Shown here in pieces: positions 55,552-64,000 of a stretch of DNA of 64,000 nt (positions are counted from its first letter, which is position 1; every line of letters starts with the position of its first letter). The position numbers and the translations under genes are program-made. Location: positions 544,649 through 608,648 of the forward strand of contig JAPJBO010000024.1 of NCBI GenBank assembly GCA_030068145.1. Reading direction: 5' to 3'. This stretch comes from Diplonema papillatum (taxonomy: Eukaryota > Euglenozoa > Diplonemea > Diplonemida > Diplonemidae). The notes under the pieces were generated by a model. The model saw only the letters and a program-made list of their open reading frames with translations, was not told the origin of the DNA and did not search any database.

Positions 55552-56199
55552 TAGCCACATGCAATGTGTGAGGAAACTGAACCGCTCAAGTAGGACCTTC
55601 TGATCATGATCATTTGCCAAATTTGCCACCTGAAACCACGTCCAGGATTTGGGCTCAGGGTAGTGCGGTCAACGAAAATTTTTGATCTTGTGGCGGCAGG
55701 GTCGTTGCAGCTCGAGCCGGTTTGGGTCTCGACTGAGATCCAAAAGGCTGACCCGTTTACCCGGGGTTGGTTCCATGGCTCCTCGCTAATAGAGAAGTCG
55801 TTGCTTGGGGCTGTCCTGATGTCCCGGCGCATGTGCAGTTTGGTTGGCACCATGTATGGCACGGGTATGTCGCGGTGACTTTCACGTCACGAGGTAGCCT
55901 GTAGTTCAATGTGCCACGACTGCGTCTGCTCTGCCGCTCCGCGGTCCCATAGGGTCCCAAGTGCGGTCAACGAAAACTCTAGTTTCCCTTTCTACTTTCT
56001 CCTACTCTCGCGGTGTACGGTTTTTAGCCACATGCAATGTGTGAGGAAACTGAACCGCTCAAGTAGGACCTTCTGATCATGATCATTTGCCAAATTTGCC
56101 ACCTGAAACCACGTCCAGGATTTGGGCTCAGGGTAGTGCGGTCAACGAAAACTCTAGTTTCCCTTTCTACTTTCTCCTACTCTCGCGGTGTACGGTTTC
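55552..56199. repeat. Repeat Q, two copies with a flanking duplicated segment
   Basis: TTAGCCACATGCAATGTGTG, AGGAAACTGAACCGCTCAAG, TAGGACCTTCTGATCATGAT, CATTTGCCAAATTTGCCACC, GAAACCACGTCCAGGATTTG occur at 55552-55680 and again, identical, at 56026-56152. Segment CTCTAGTTTCCCTTTCTACT to CTCGCGGTGTACGGTTT occurs at 55976-56024 and 56152-56199. A diverged Q copy lies at 51704-51775. Confidence 0.92.
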
Positions 56200-56345
56200 C
56201 CACGTTGAGCGAGGGGTTTTTGATGACCTGTAAGCCTGGTATGCGCGTGTTGCTGCTTCGCCTCTTGGCCTTGCAAGCACAAAAAAGTTTTCACCAGAAA
56301 ACCCCTGTGGGTAAAGACCTTTTTCAACGGCCTGTTTTGAGAATG

Positions 56346-56562
56346 TGTTTTTTACATAAGCGCCAGCTTGAAAGGAAATGCTCGACGATGCTGCCCGACA
56401 AACAACAGAAGGGATCCCAAGTGCTGTAACTACCGAACCACGTGTTGAACGGACGTGAGGTTTGGTCATGCGGGTCTACCCCTACACGACAAATCACACA
56501 AACACAACAGGTCAAAATCCTGAGTGAGAAAGCAACACACGGTGGTGTAAGCGAAAAACAAA
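56346..56562 (+). repeat. Dispersed element B, second full copy
   Basis: 217 bp nearly identical to 26477-26692 in PUF intron 1, from TTTTTTACATAAGCGCCAGC to GGTGGTGTAAGCGAAAAACA; it has a short TTTG insertion in the middle (GAGGTTTGGTCATGCGG). Confidence 0.93.
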
Positions 56563-56835
56563 CGTATAAGACGCTAGCCTTAGAAGATTAATATTTACCG
56601 ACTAATGATACCCTGTGCAACAGGGCCTCTCGCTCCCACACAACAGCTCACGCTCTTGCTAATAAATTTTTAACCATGATCTAACCAGGATAATCTCTGA
56701 GCGTCTGCAAAGCATCTTGAAAGTTTTCCAGTTCCGACCACTTCCGTTACTCTTCCTTTATGCGTGCAAACAACAACAAGAACAAGAATAAAATGTACGG
56801 TCCGTGCTCTGCCTCCCCACCCCCCCCCACCCCCA

Positions 56836-56860
56836 CCAACGATTTAAAAGCTACAGTTTC
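56836..56860 (+). ncRNA. Spliced-leader exon fragment (diplonemid type)
   Basis: The 25 bases beginning CCAACGATTTAAAAGC and ending CTACAGTTTC equal, from memory, the first 25 of the ~39-nt spliced-leader exon that diplonemids trans-splice onto their mRNAs. The match stops there: the expected TGTACTTTATTG and its GT donor are replaced by CCAACGGGGG. It is therefore a truncated SL gene copy or a fragment moved by recombination. A retrocopied mRNA would carry the whole leader. A chance match of 25 nt is very unlikely. Confidence 0.75.
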
Positions 56861-57245
56861 CCAACGGGGGTGCTTATGGAAGCTGCAATGAAGGCTTAGA
56901 CCGGTACGGGCTACATGGCAACCCCTGCTCAACATGTAGAACGTGGGGGGCCCTTGATCACATTCATTACGGGTGTGGTCGTGGTGTCGGTCGCAATAGT
57001 CGCTTTGCTAGCCAAAGAGAGAGATAGAGAGAAAAAGAGCGCCAGAGAGAAAAGAAAAGACAACGTTATCTTCCGGAAAAGAAGGGTTACGCGAACCCCC
57101 GAAAAAATAATTACCCCCCCAAAAGAAATAAACAGAAAAAAAATAAAAACACAAACCGACGGTGACCCCCAAAACCTTTTTCAACCTTTCCAACACCCTT
57201 CAAGCTACACCAGTATACAACGACCCCCCCCCACCCCCCCAGCAT

Positions 57246-57414
57246 GACAAACCAGACTCACACCGCTGTCCTGTCTGCGGACTCCCTCAGGTTCCGCGCT
57301 GATGATGGTCCGCCGTATGTGTCCGTGACTTAAAGGATCGAAACACGGCGCAGACGGGACCAGTGCGGTGTTGAGCACATACCCATTCCAAGCACGTTCT
57401 TGCAATCCCCCCCT
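57246..57414. repeat. Dispersed element D
   Basis: GACAAACCAGACTCACACCG, CTGTCCTGTCTGCGGACTCC, GATGGTCCGCCGTATGTGTC, GAAACACGGCGCAGACGGGA, GGTGTTGAGCACATACCCAT, TCCAAGCACGTTCTTGCAAT. Matches 49163-49325 throughout. Confidence 0.85.
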
Positions 57415-57821
57415 TATTGCTAGCGACTGAAACCCTCGGTGTGTTCATTTCCAACTCCTGGAGGCGATTGCCGCAGGGAAAGAACGGTCGCCCCCCATAC
57501 AGTCGAAGTCGAACTTGTAGCGAACCTAAGAGAAGACGAACCGACCCCCTGAAAAGCGCAAAAAGAAGATTGGGTGATATTACTGGGAGGCTGTCGCATG
57601 AGACATCTGACTAGCCAAGGTAAATGTGTGAGCGAAAGAGAACGTAAGACTGAGAGAGTGAGTAGAGCATACAAAACGAGATACTAGAATTGATTCGTAC
57701 TGCCCAACCGACGGAGACCCCGCACACCTTCTTGCTCTCCTTCCTGCCCCAAAAAAAACCAGATCCAATTACAACGTACTCTCCCCCGGTCACGAGCGAG
57801 CCCGAGAAGGAGAACGAGGTC

Positions 57822-57990
57822 AACGTTCAACAAAAAGACCTTGCACTTTGCAGTTGTTCTGTTTCTCCTCCTCCAGCCTCCTTCGAAGGAAGCACAAAGA
57901 CAGCCCCTCGCGTATTTTCGAAGAAGACTTGATGCTAGCATCAAGCATGCATACAAGTCAGTGTTCTGTCAAACATTAAACTAAGAATTT
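57822..57990 (+). repeat. Element A 3' part joined to element E
   Basis: GTTCAACAAAAAGACCTTGC, CTCCAGCCTCCTTCGAAGGA and CAGCCCCTCGCGTATTTTCG are the end of element A. It continues directly as AAGAAGACTTGATGCTAGCA, TCAAGCATGCATACAAGTCA, AAACATTAAACTAAGAATTT (element E). Confidence 0.82.
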
Positions 57991-59127
57991 TCCCCTAGTA
58001 CGAGGCGCACGCAAACACCGGATCACACCATGCTCCCCTTCGTTCTTATTGGGTGTCTGTATTCTTTTTGGTTCTTTTATACCGAACGTGTGTATTGCAA
58101 CGTTTAATTGTGGCGCTTATTTCTGAATCCGAAGTCCCACTGGCCCGAAGCACGGCGCAGGATTACTTGTGTTCGCTGGGATTGGAAGACAGCCGTCAGC
58201 TCTGGAAGCTGCCAATCCGCAGAAGTGTCCAAGTTACGCTCCCCCTCCTGGGGATCTGGTTATGAACCTGTCGCTTTCTGCCAGCAACGATGGCAGCCGC
58301 CACGGGTTGCACAGAACGATTCCTCAACGACTCTGTGCTGGCCTTACTCGCGCATTGGCTAACGTTAGGTTCAACATCTCTCAGTTTCCCATCAGGAGAG
58401 CCCGCACCGTAACACGACGGCAATCCCCTGCAAGGCCAACTCACCCGCCATACAGAACGCCCCCCCCCACTCACATGGTGCGGTGTTGAGCACGTATCCA
58501 AGCTCGTTTTTGCAGTCCCCCCGGCACGGCGCCGACACCGTAGCAGAGCTGCGACCCTCATGAACGGGCTCTTGGCCAACACCTGCCTTGTAAGAAATAC
58601 TCGAGCCGCCATTTGCGAAAAGCGATGGAATAATACGCAGCCCTTCGCATTGGAACCCTATTGCGTCCAAGTTCGAAAGTGAAATTTCTCCCGAACCGTG
58701 GAGAACTGACGCCCATTTCTTTTCGGCTTGAAACGCCCTTGTGGCTTGCCGGCCGTCATCGACAGCGTTATTCGAGAATGAAAAGGTGGGTGCAAAGATC
58801 ACTGCACCCTGTAGATGCTTTGTTTGATATCCTGGACCCGAGCCTCGCAAAGTCCGCTTTTAGTGCCAACAATCTTGCGGGTTGCCCAACAATGTATTGT
58901 GCAGGCTAAGCAAACGTAGACAGCCTGTCTTGGTGGTCAAAATTCCCAACCTGACAACGAACACTGCGGTTAGCCGCTCACACAATGCCTTGTCACTCAA
59001 AGGAAGCCACAACAAAGCCTATGGTGGCGCTCACATTTGACGAATTGATGTAGCAGGGATTGATCAAGCCGCATTCTGACTAGGCACCGCCCCTCGCCTT
59101 CGGGGGAAAGTATGCCGTGAGGGATAC

Positions 59128-59339
59128 CATGCAGGGTCAAAACCTTGTGTCTTTTTGGAAATGGCGAAAATTTTATTTCCAGAAAAAAAACGGGTTTTTT
59201 GAATTTTAAAATTTTGGAACAAAAACTGCGGTAATTTTTGCGGAAGTTGAGCAAAAAATTTTTTTGCCAAATTTTTTTTTTGAGGTCCATCGGCCCCGCG
59301 GGAGCGTTTTAAAAAGACACAAGGTTCTGACCCTGCATG
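59128..59339. mobile_element. 212-bp MITE with TIRs and ATAC target duplication
   Basis: Left end CATGCAGGGTCAAAACCTTG, TGTCTTTTT; right end AAAAAGACACAAGGTTCTGA, CCCTGCATG: inverted repeats of about 29 bp with one mismatch. Both sides are flanked by ATAC (59124-59127 and 59340-59343), a plausible 4-bp target-site duplication. The interior is very AT-rich with T and A runs and has no open frame. A clean, apparently young non-autonomous DNA transposon; family unknown. Confidence 0.88.
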
Positions 59340-60097
59340 ATACATAGCATCGACTTTGTTGAAATTGTCATCCATAATGCACGTCACTCAGTTTTCTACT
59401 CGCACCTCCTCTTTTCTGGCCGGTCGAAAGATTCCCGATGGTGGCGATGCGCTCAACACGAGTACCTTGAACAGAGATCACGCCGTTCCTATAACTGAGT
59501 GTATTTTCTCCTTGTTTCTGGCACGTACCGATCATCAGTATCTGCTGCCTTCGGCAGCTTCTGTTCCCCCCTCTCCCCTTTCCCCCCTTTCTCGCAGAAC
59601 CATCTTTTTCTCTTTCGACTGTTCTTGCGGATCAGGCTTGTCCGTCTCAGCTCAAAACCGCTTGCCCCCCTTCATTTAATTCATTTGCCTTGAAGTCTTT
59701 TGCTGGCCCGACTTTTTCCTGCTGTTCCTCGCGCGGTGTCCACATACACCTACCGAGGAGGGCTCTGAGGAGAGACCGAGGGCTGCCTGCAGCCTGTGTC
59801 TGGATACACGTCCTCATTGCCTCGGGCAAGGCAATTGGATACGATTGAGGGTGAGAAAGTATTCTCCGGCAACGGGGCGCTGGGTGGATCATGAGCAGCT
59901 TCACGCATTGTTGAAGCGCCTTCCATGGTGCGTTCGGGTTTCCCCGTTGGGTACATGCCGGTTGCTGCAGAAAGCCAGCGTCTCTTGAGCGGAAGGAGCT
60001 CATGAGGGCCACCGATGACCACCCGAGGGGAAAAAGCGCGGCAACAACAGGCTAGTATTGTGAGCTTGAGACCTGCGCTCCCCCCAGAGAGCTTAGA

Positions 60098-60271
60098 ACA
60101 GAGGTCGTCCTCGCAAGTGGCGTCTGCCTTGCACTCGTCGAATGCACACACCTCAGCAACACGCCCACTCCCGAAACCAACTGAAGGGTGCAAACAGCTG
60201 CAGCCCCAGTCTCCCAACCTGTCCAAATCAGGGTCGACGCAAATTTGACCGGCAAGTGCGCATGTCGCATT
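60098..60271 (-). CDS. Cys-rich EGF-like coding patch (possible exon)
   Basis: The minus strand is open from 60493 to 59750. Within it ATCALAGQICVDPDLDRLGD, WGCSC and, after a spacer, CAFDECKADATCEDDLC form a Cys-rich module with the GQ-x-C-x-D-P-D and W-x-C-x-C pattern and a DEC start of a next module, as in repeated EGF-like ectodomains of some protist surface proteins. Flanking residues are low complexity and not convincing, so this is at most one exon or a relic of a secreted or surface protein. It lies 150 bp from the IFT122 start, in the opposite orientation. Confidence 0.4.
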
Positions 60272-60422
60272 CCGCGTCATCCGGACCGTACAAAACACAG
60301 GCGTGCCGATTTTGAGGGCGCGGGAGGAGGGAAGGCGGGGCGGACAAAGGAGGACACATCGGGGGAGGGGCGGGTGCGCGCTCGTGCCGGTAGGCGTCGA
60401 GGGGACACCGCCTTCTGAAACA

Positions 60423-63400
60423 ATGAAGACGGTAACGAGTTGGCAAGACAGGCTGCCCGAGCACAATGGGGGCAAGTTCGCGGTGCACGACATCGCCTTC
60501 CGGCCCGACGGGACGCAGCTCGTGGCGGCTGCGGGAACCCGCGTCTTGGTGTACGCGGCCGCGGATACAGGCGCGAGCGACCCGATTCACTCCTTAAAGG
60601 GCCACAAGGACACCGTGTACTGCGTGGGCTACAGCAAAGACGGCAAACGCTTCGCATCCGGGAGTGCAGATAAGTTCGTCATCATCTGGACGCCAAAGGC
60701 AGAGGGGATCTTGAAGTACAAGCACGAGGACAGCATCCAAGCTCTCTCCTACAACCCCGTCACGCAACAGCTCGCTTCGGTCACAGCGACTGACTTCGGC
60801 TTGTGGAGCCCCGAGCAGAAAAGTGTGAGTAAGCACAAGGTCACGAGCAAGATCCTGTCCTGTGCCTGGACCAACGACGGGCAGCACCTCGCTCTCGGCC
60901 ACCTTTCGGGCGCGATCTCGATCAGGACGAAAAGCGGCGAAGAAAAGCTGAGCATGCCGAAGCGGAGCGCTCCCGTGTGGACCCTGACCTGGAATCCGTC
61001 GCGCGAGGAGGCGTTCGACATACTAGCCGTGGGCTGCTGGGACCAAACTCTGTCGTTCTACCACCTCAGCTCCAAGCAGATCGGGCGTGACCGCCCTCTC
61101 GGGTTCGACCCGTGCTGCGTGTCGTACTTCAGCAGCGGGGAGTACCTGCTGATAGGCGGGTCCGACCGCAAGGTCTCCCTCCACACAAAGGAGGGCGTCC
61201 GCCTCGCGACGGTGGCGGAAGTGGAAGACTGGGTGTGGACTGTGAAGCAGCGGCCCAAGCTGAACTACGTCGCCCTCGGCGCGAACGACGGGCTGATCGC
61301 CATGTACCAATTGATCTTCTCAACAGTCCACGGCCTCTACCAAGACCAGTACGCCTTCCGTGACAACATGACCGACGTCGTCGTGCAGCAGCTCATCACC
61401 GAAAAGAAGCTCCGCATCCGCTGCAAAGACTACGTCAAAAAAATAGCGATCTACCGCGACAGACTCGCCGTGCAGCTGCCGGACAAGGTCATGATTTACG
61501 AGCTGTGCTACGACGACGCCTACGAGATGAAGCACAAGCTCATGGAACGGATCCCGAAGAAGCTCGAGTGCAACCTGCTCGTCGTCACCGGGCAGCACGT
61601 CGTCCTGTGCCTGGACCGGAAGCTGATCCTGTACAACTTCACGGGCGTGGCCCTGCGGGAGTGGAACTTGGAGAGCGGCATCCGGTACATCAAAGTCGTC
61701 GGCGGCCCCGTCAACAGCGAGGCGCTGCTGGTCGGCCTGCGGAACGGTGCCGTGGCGAAGATATTCATCGACAACGACTTCCCCATCAGCCTGGTAAAGC
61801 TGGAGTCGTCGGTGCGGTGCCTCGACTTGTCAGCGTCGCGAAGCAAACTGGCTGTCGTCGATGAGGGTCAGAATTGCGTTGTTTTCCGGCTCGACACGAA
61901 GGAGCTGCTCTTCCAAGAGGCCAATGCAAACTCCATTGCGTGGAACTCTGACTACGAGGACATGCTTTGCTTTTCCGGGAATTCGATCTTGAATATCAAG
62001 ACCGGCAGCTTCCCGGTTCATCAGCAGAAGCTGCAGGGATTCGTGGTCGGGTTCAAAGGTTCGAAGATCTTCTGCCTGCACCTCGTCGCTATGCACACGA
62101 TCGACGTCCCCCAGTCGGCGAGTCTGTATCGGTACTTGGAGCGCAAGGATTACACGAGCGCGTACCAAATCGCGTGTCTCGGCGTGACTGAGTCCGACTG
62201 GCGGATGCTGGCGATGCAGGCACTCTCCGACCTCAACTTCCCCGTGGCCCGGAAGGCGTTCATCCGCATCCGCGACGTGCGGTACATCGAATTCCTCGAC
62301 CAGATCGCGCTCTCACGCGAGTGCTCGAAGGGGGACGACCAGCAGTACTGCGGAGAAATCCTGGCGTACCAAGGGAAGTACGACGAAGCCGCCGCGCTGT
62401 TCGTCAAGATCGGGATGATCAAACGCGCCATCGAGATGTTCTCGGACCTAAAGCTGTGGGACAAAGCGAAGGACATCTGCCCGAACGGGGGAAACCTGAA
62501 GGAGCTTATGAAGAGGCAAGCCATGTGGGCGGAAGAAACGGGCGCGTGCAAAGACGCAGCTTCGTTGTGGCTGGCGGCCGGCGAGTTGGTGAAGGCAATC
62601 ACGATCATGGGAGACAACGGGTGGATGTCGCGACTGACCGAAGTGCTCCGGCAATTGACGAAGGAAGACGTCGAGGCTGTGCAGCTCTGCGGGAAGTACT
62701 TCAGGAAGCACGGCAACCACGCCTGCGGGAAGGAAGCGTACGAGAAAATCAACGACACGAAGTCGCTCATGCAGCTGCACGTCGAAATGCAGAAATGGGA
62801 AGAAGCGTTCCGTCTCCTCGAATCGTCGCAAGGCTCGGCAGACGCTGCGGACGTATTCTTGCCGTACGCGGAGTGGCTCGCACTGAACGACAGGTTCGAT
62901 GAGGCGCAAGAAGCGTACAAAAACGCGAAGAACCCCGACGAAGCGCTGCACATGGTAGAGCAGCTCGCGTTCAACGGCGTTGTGGAGCGCCGGTACAAGG
63001 CTGCAGCCTACTACTTCTGGAAGCTTTCGGACGAAATATTCCGCCTCGCAGTCGACGTCCCCGTGAACAACGGCAACACCGAAACGCGAGACGAGACGTT
63101 CGCCAAAGCCCGGACGTACCGGCATCGGTCCGAAATATACTACGCGTACTACTACATCCACACGTACACGGAGGTCCCGTTCTGCGCGACGGACCCGGTG
63201 AACCTGTTCCAAATGGCCCGGTGGTTGCTCATGGCAATCGGGCCCGAAGTGCCGCATGGTGTCTCCAAGCTATCGATCGTCCTCGCGTTGGCGAAGTTGT
63301 CGAAGGAACTCGAAGCGTTCAAGCTCGCGCGCGTGGCGTACGAGAAGCTGCAGCTGTACGTGGTGGAGACCCCGATGATCGACCAGCTCGACATCGCGGC

Positions 63401-64000
63401 CATCGCCGTGCGGTCGAAGCCGTTCACGGACAAAGAAGAGCTTCTGCCGATGTGCTACCGGTGCTCGTTCACGAACCCGCTGCTGAACGAGCAGCAGGAC
63501 ACGTGCACACACTGCCGGCAGCCCTTCGTGCGGGCGTTCCACTCCTTCGAATGCCTGCCGCTGGTCGAATTCGAGCTCGCCGACTCGATCACCGACGAGG
63601 AGGCGCAGCGGATCCTCGCGTCGAACACGAGGACCGGGAAGAAGAGGGAAACCGAGTGGAAGGAACGGCAGGACGGCGGCGTGCAGACGCTGACGTTCAC
63701 CGGCGACGACGGCGGCGCTGACCACCTCAACATGGACGGCTCGGACGTGGACCTCAACGACCCCTTCACCCGGCAGCTGATGTCGATCGGGGTCTTCGAT
63801 TCGAACACGTACAAGCCGATCATCGTCAACAGGGAGATCCTGAAAACGCTGAAGAGAGACGAGATCTTCGTGGTCAAGTGGACGAACAAGAACGCGGACA
63901 AAACCCTATCCCAGCCGCACAAAGAGCCGGTGAGCGTGGAGCGCGAGAGCAGAGTGCCCTCCGCATACAAAGTGAAGTACTACCGCAATGTGGTGCCTGA
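60423..64000 (+). CDS. IFT122: Intraflagellar transport protein 122, 3'-partial
   Basis: The ATG at 60423 opens a frame with no stop to the window end: 1192 codons plus two bases, about the length of full IFT122 (~1240 residues), so only the extreme C-terminus is missing. N-terminal WD40 propellers cover residues ~1-560 (FAVHDIAFRPDGTQL, ASGSADKFVIIW, DRKVSLHTKEGVRLAT then DWVWTVKQRP, typical of IFT122). The middle is TPR-like helices (YQGKYDEAAALFVKIGMIKR, LKLWDKAKDIC). A zinc ribbon CYRCSFTNPLLN to CTHC sits at ~1011-1034, followed by PLVEFELADSITDEEAQRIL. IFT122 is a core subunit of the IFT-A complex, which drives retrograde transport and membrane-protein entry in cilia. No intron is present, unlike the PUF and kinase genes. 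The upstream 300 bp is GC-rich without an obvious promoter. Confidence 0.96.
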   Translation, partial: MKTVTSWQDRLPEHNGGKFAVHDIAFRPDGTQLVAAAGTRVLVYAAADTGASDPIHSLKGHKDTVYCVGYSKDGKRFASGSADKFVIIWTPKAEGILKYKHEDSIQALSYNPVTQQLASVTATDFGLWSPEQKSVSKHKVTSKILSCAWTNDGQHLALGHLSGAISIRTKSGEEKLSMPKRSAPVWTLTWNPSREEAFDILAVGCWDQTLSFYHLSSKQIGRDRPLGFDPCCVSYFSSGEYLLIGGSDRKVSLHTKEGVRLATVAEVEDWVWTVKQRPKLNYVALGANDGLIAMYQLIFSTVHGLYQDQYAFRDNMTDVVVQQLITEKKLRIRCKDYVKKIAIYRDRLAVQLPDKVMIYELCYDDAYEMKHKLMERIPKKLECNLLVVTGQHVVLCLDRKLILYNFTGVALREWNLESGIRYIKVVGGPVNSEALLVGLRNGAVAKIFIDNDFPISLVKLESSVRCLDLSASRSKLAVVDEGQNCVVFRLDTKELLFQEANANSIAWNSDYEDMLCFSGNSILNIKTGSFPVHQQKLQGFVVGFKGSKIFCLHLVAMHTIDVPQSASLYRYLERKDYTSAYQIACLGVTESDWRMLAMQALSDLNFPVARKAFIRIRDVRYIEFLDQIALSRECSKGDDQQYCGEILAYQGKYDEAAALFVKIGMIKRAIEMFSDLKLWDKAKDICPNGGNLKELMKRQAMWAEETGACKDAASLWLAAGELVKAITIMGDNGWMSRLTEVLRQLTKEDVEAVQLCGKYFRKHGNHACGKEAYEKINDTKSLMQLHVEMQKWEEAFRLLESSQGSADAADVFLPYAEWLALNDRFDEAQEAYKNAKNPDEALHMVEQLAFNGVVERRYKAAAYYFWKLSDEIFRLAVDVPVNNGNTETRDETFAKARTYRHRSEIYYAYYYIHTYTEVPFCATDPVNLFQMARWLLMAIGPEVPHGVSKLSIVLALAKLSKELEAFKLARVAYEKLQLYVVETPMIDQLDIAAIAVRSKPFTDKEELLPMCYRCSFTNPLLNEQQDTCTHCRQPFVRAFHSFECLPLVEFELADSITDEEAQRILASNTRTGKKRETEWKERQDGGVQTLTFTGDDGGADHLNMDGSDVDLNDPFTRQLMSIGVFDSNTYKPIIVNREILKTLKRDEIFVVKWTNKNADKTLSQPHKEPVSVERESRVPSAYKVKYYRNVVP

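Larger units (their letters stand above)
54817..60097. other. Gene-free block upstream of the Cys-rich patch and IFT122
   Basis: Assembled from elements A/B, H (55247-55443), Q (two copies), B (56346-56562), the spliced-leader fragment, D (57246-57414), part of A (57822-57925), E (57917-57990), R (58858-58965) and a MITE (59128-59339). 57000-57240 is A-rich and 59500-59640 T/C-rich. No gene is supported between 55443 and 60097. Confidence 0.6.

Overview
The window comes from the nuclear genome of a flagellated protist, most likely a diplonemid (Euglenozoa, Diplonema-like). Three signals support this. Positions 56836-56860 match, from memory, the first 25 nt of the diplonemid spliced-leader exon. 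An intact intraflagellar-transport gene (IFT122) shows a flagellum or cilium. The architecture is long, GC-rich coding blocks, a few conventional GT-AG introns, and large repeat-choked gaps. No bacterial features (operons, Shine-Dalgarno sites, terminators, CRISPR) were seen.

Layout. 1-3975 (+): 3' part of a long low-complexity protein I do not recognise, open at the left edge. 5697-6482 (+): TLDc-domain protein, followed by a decayed partial copy of its own core (6526-6699). 6.7-16 kb: no gene; repeats, MITEs, a 5' shard of SSU rRNA (11453-11525), two 10-bp-period satellites. 16.3-20.4 kb: Gln/Pro-rich protein with a UIM-like helix (19789-20370, 5' exon), a stray partial copy (16335-16497), and between them a duplicated ~1.3-1.7 kb block with two arrays of a ~42-bp minisatellite. 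25076-29794 (+): Pumilio/PUF RNA-binding protein in three exons, perhaps a short fourth at 30964-31056; its first intron carries six exact-period 158-bp repeats, each copying the 3' splice site. 31-42 kb: repeats, an inverted-repeat element, a hAT transposase remnant (37287-37568, -), and a second 158-bp array. 42350-48216 (+): Ser/Thr protein kinase whose C-terminus becomes an SH2 domain once a 2.26-kb, repeat-filled intron is removed. 50017-51190 (-): RNase H with a Cys/His-rich tail in another frame. 53567-54816: 1.25 kb of nearly pure ACT triplets. 60098-60271 (-): isolated Cys-rich EGF-like coding patch. 60423-64000 (+): intronless IFT122, running off the right edge.

The genes do not form a pathway. 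Recognised host genes are mostly on +, as expected for polycistronic transcription with trans-splicing; RNase H and the hAT remnant are on -. Roughly two thirds of the window is non-coding and built from a small set of dispersed elements (called here A, B, C, D/E, F, H, Q, R), several tandem arrays and local duplications that have generated gene fragments. The most interesting items are the kinase-SH2 protein, the splice-site-containing intron repeats in the PUF gene, and the RNase H with zinc-binding-like repeats.
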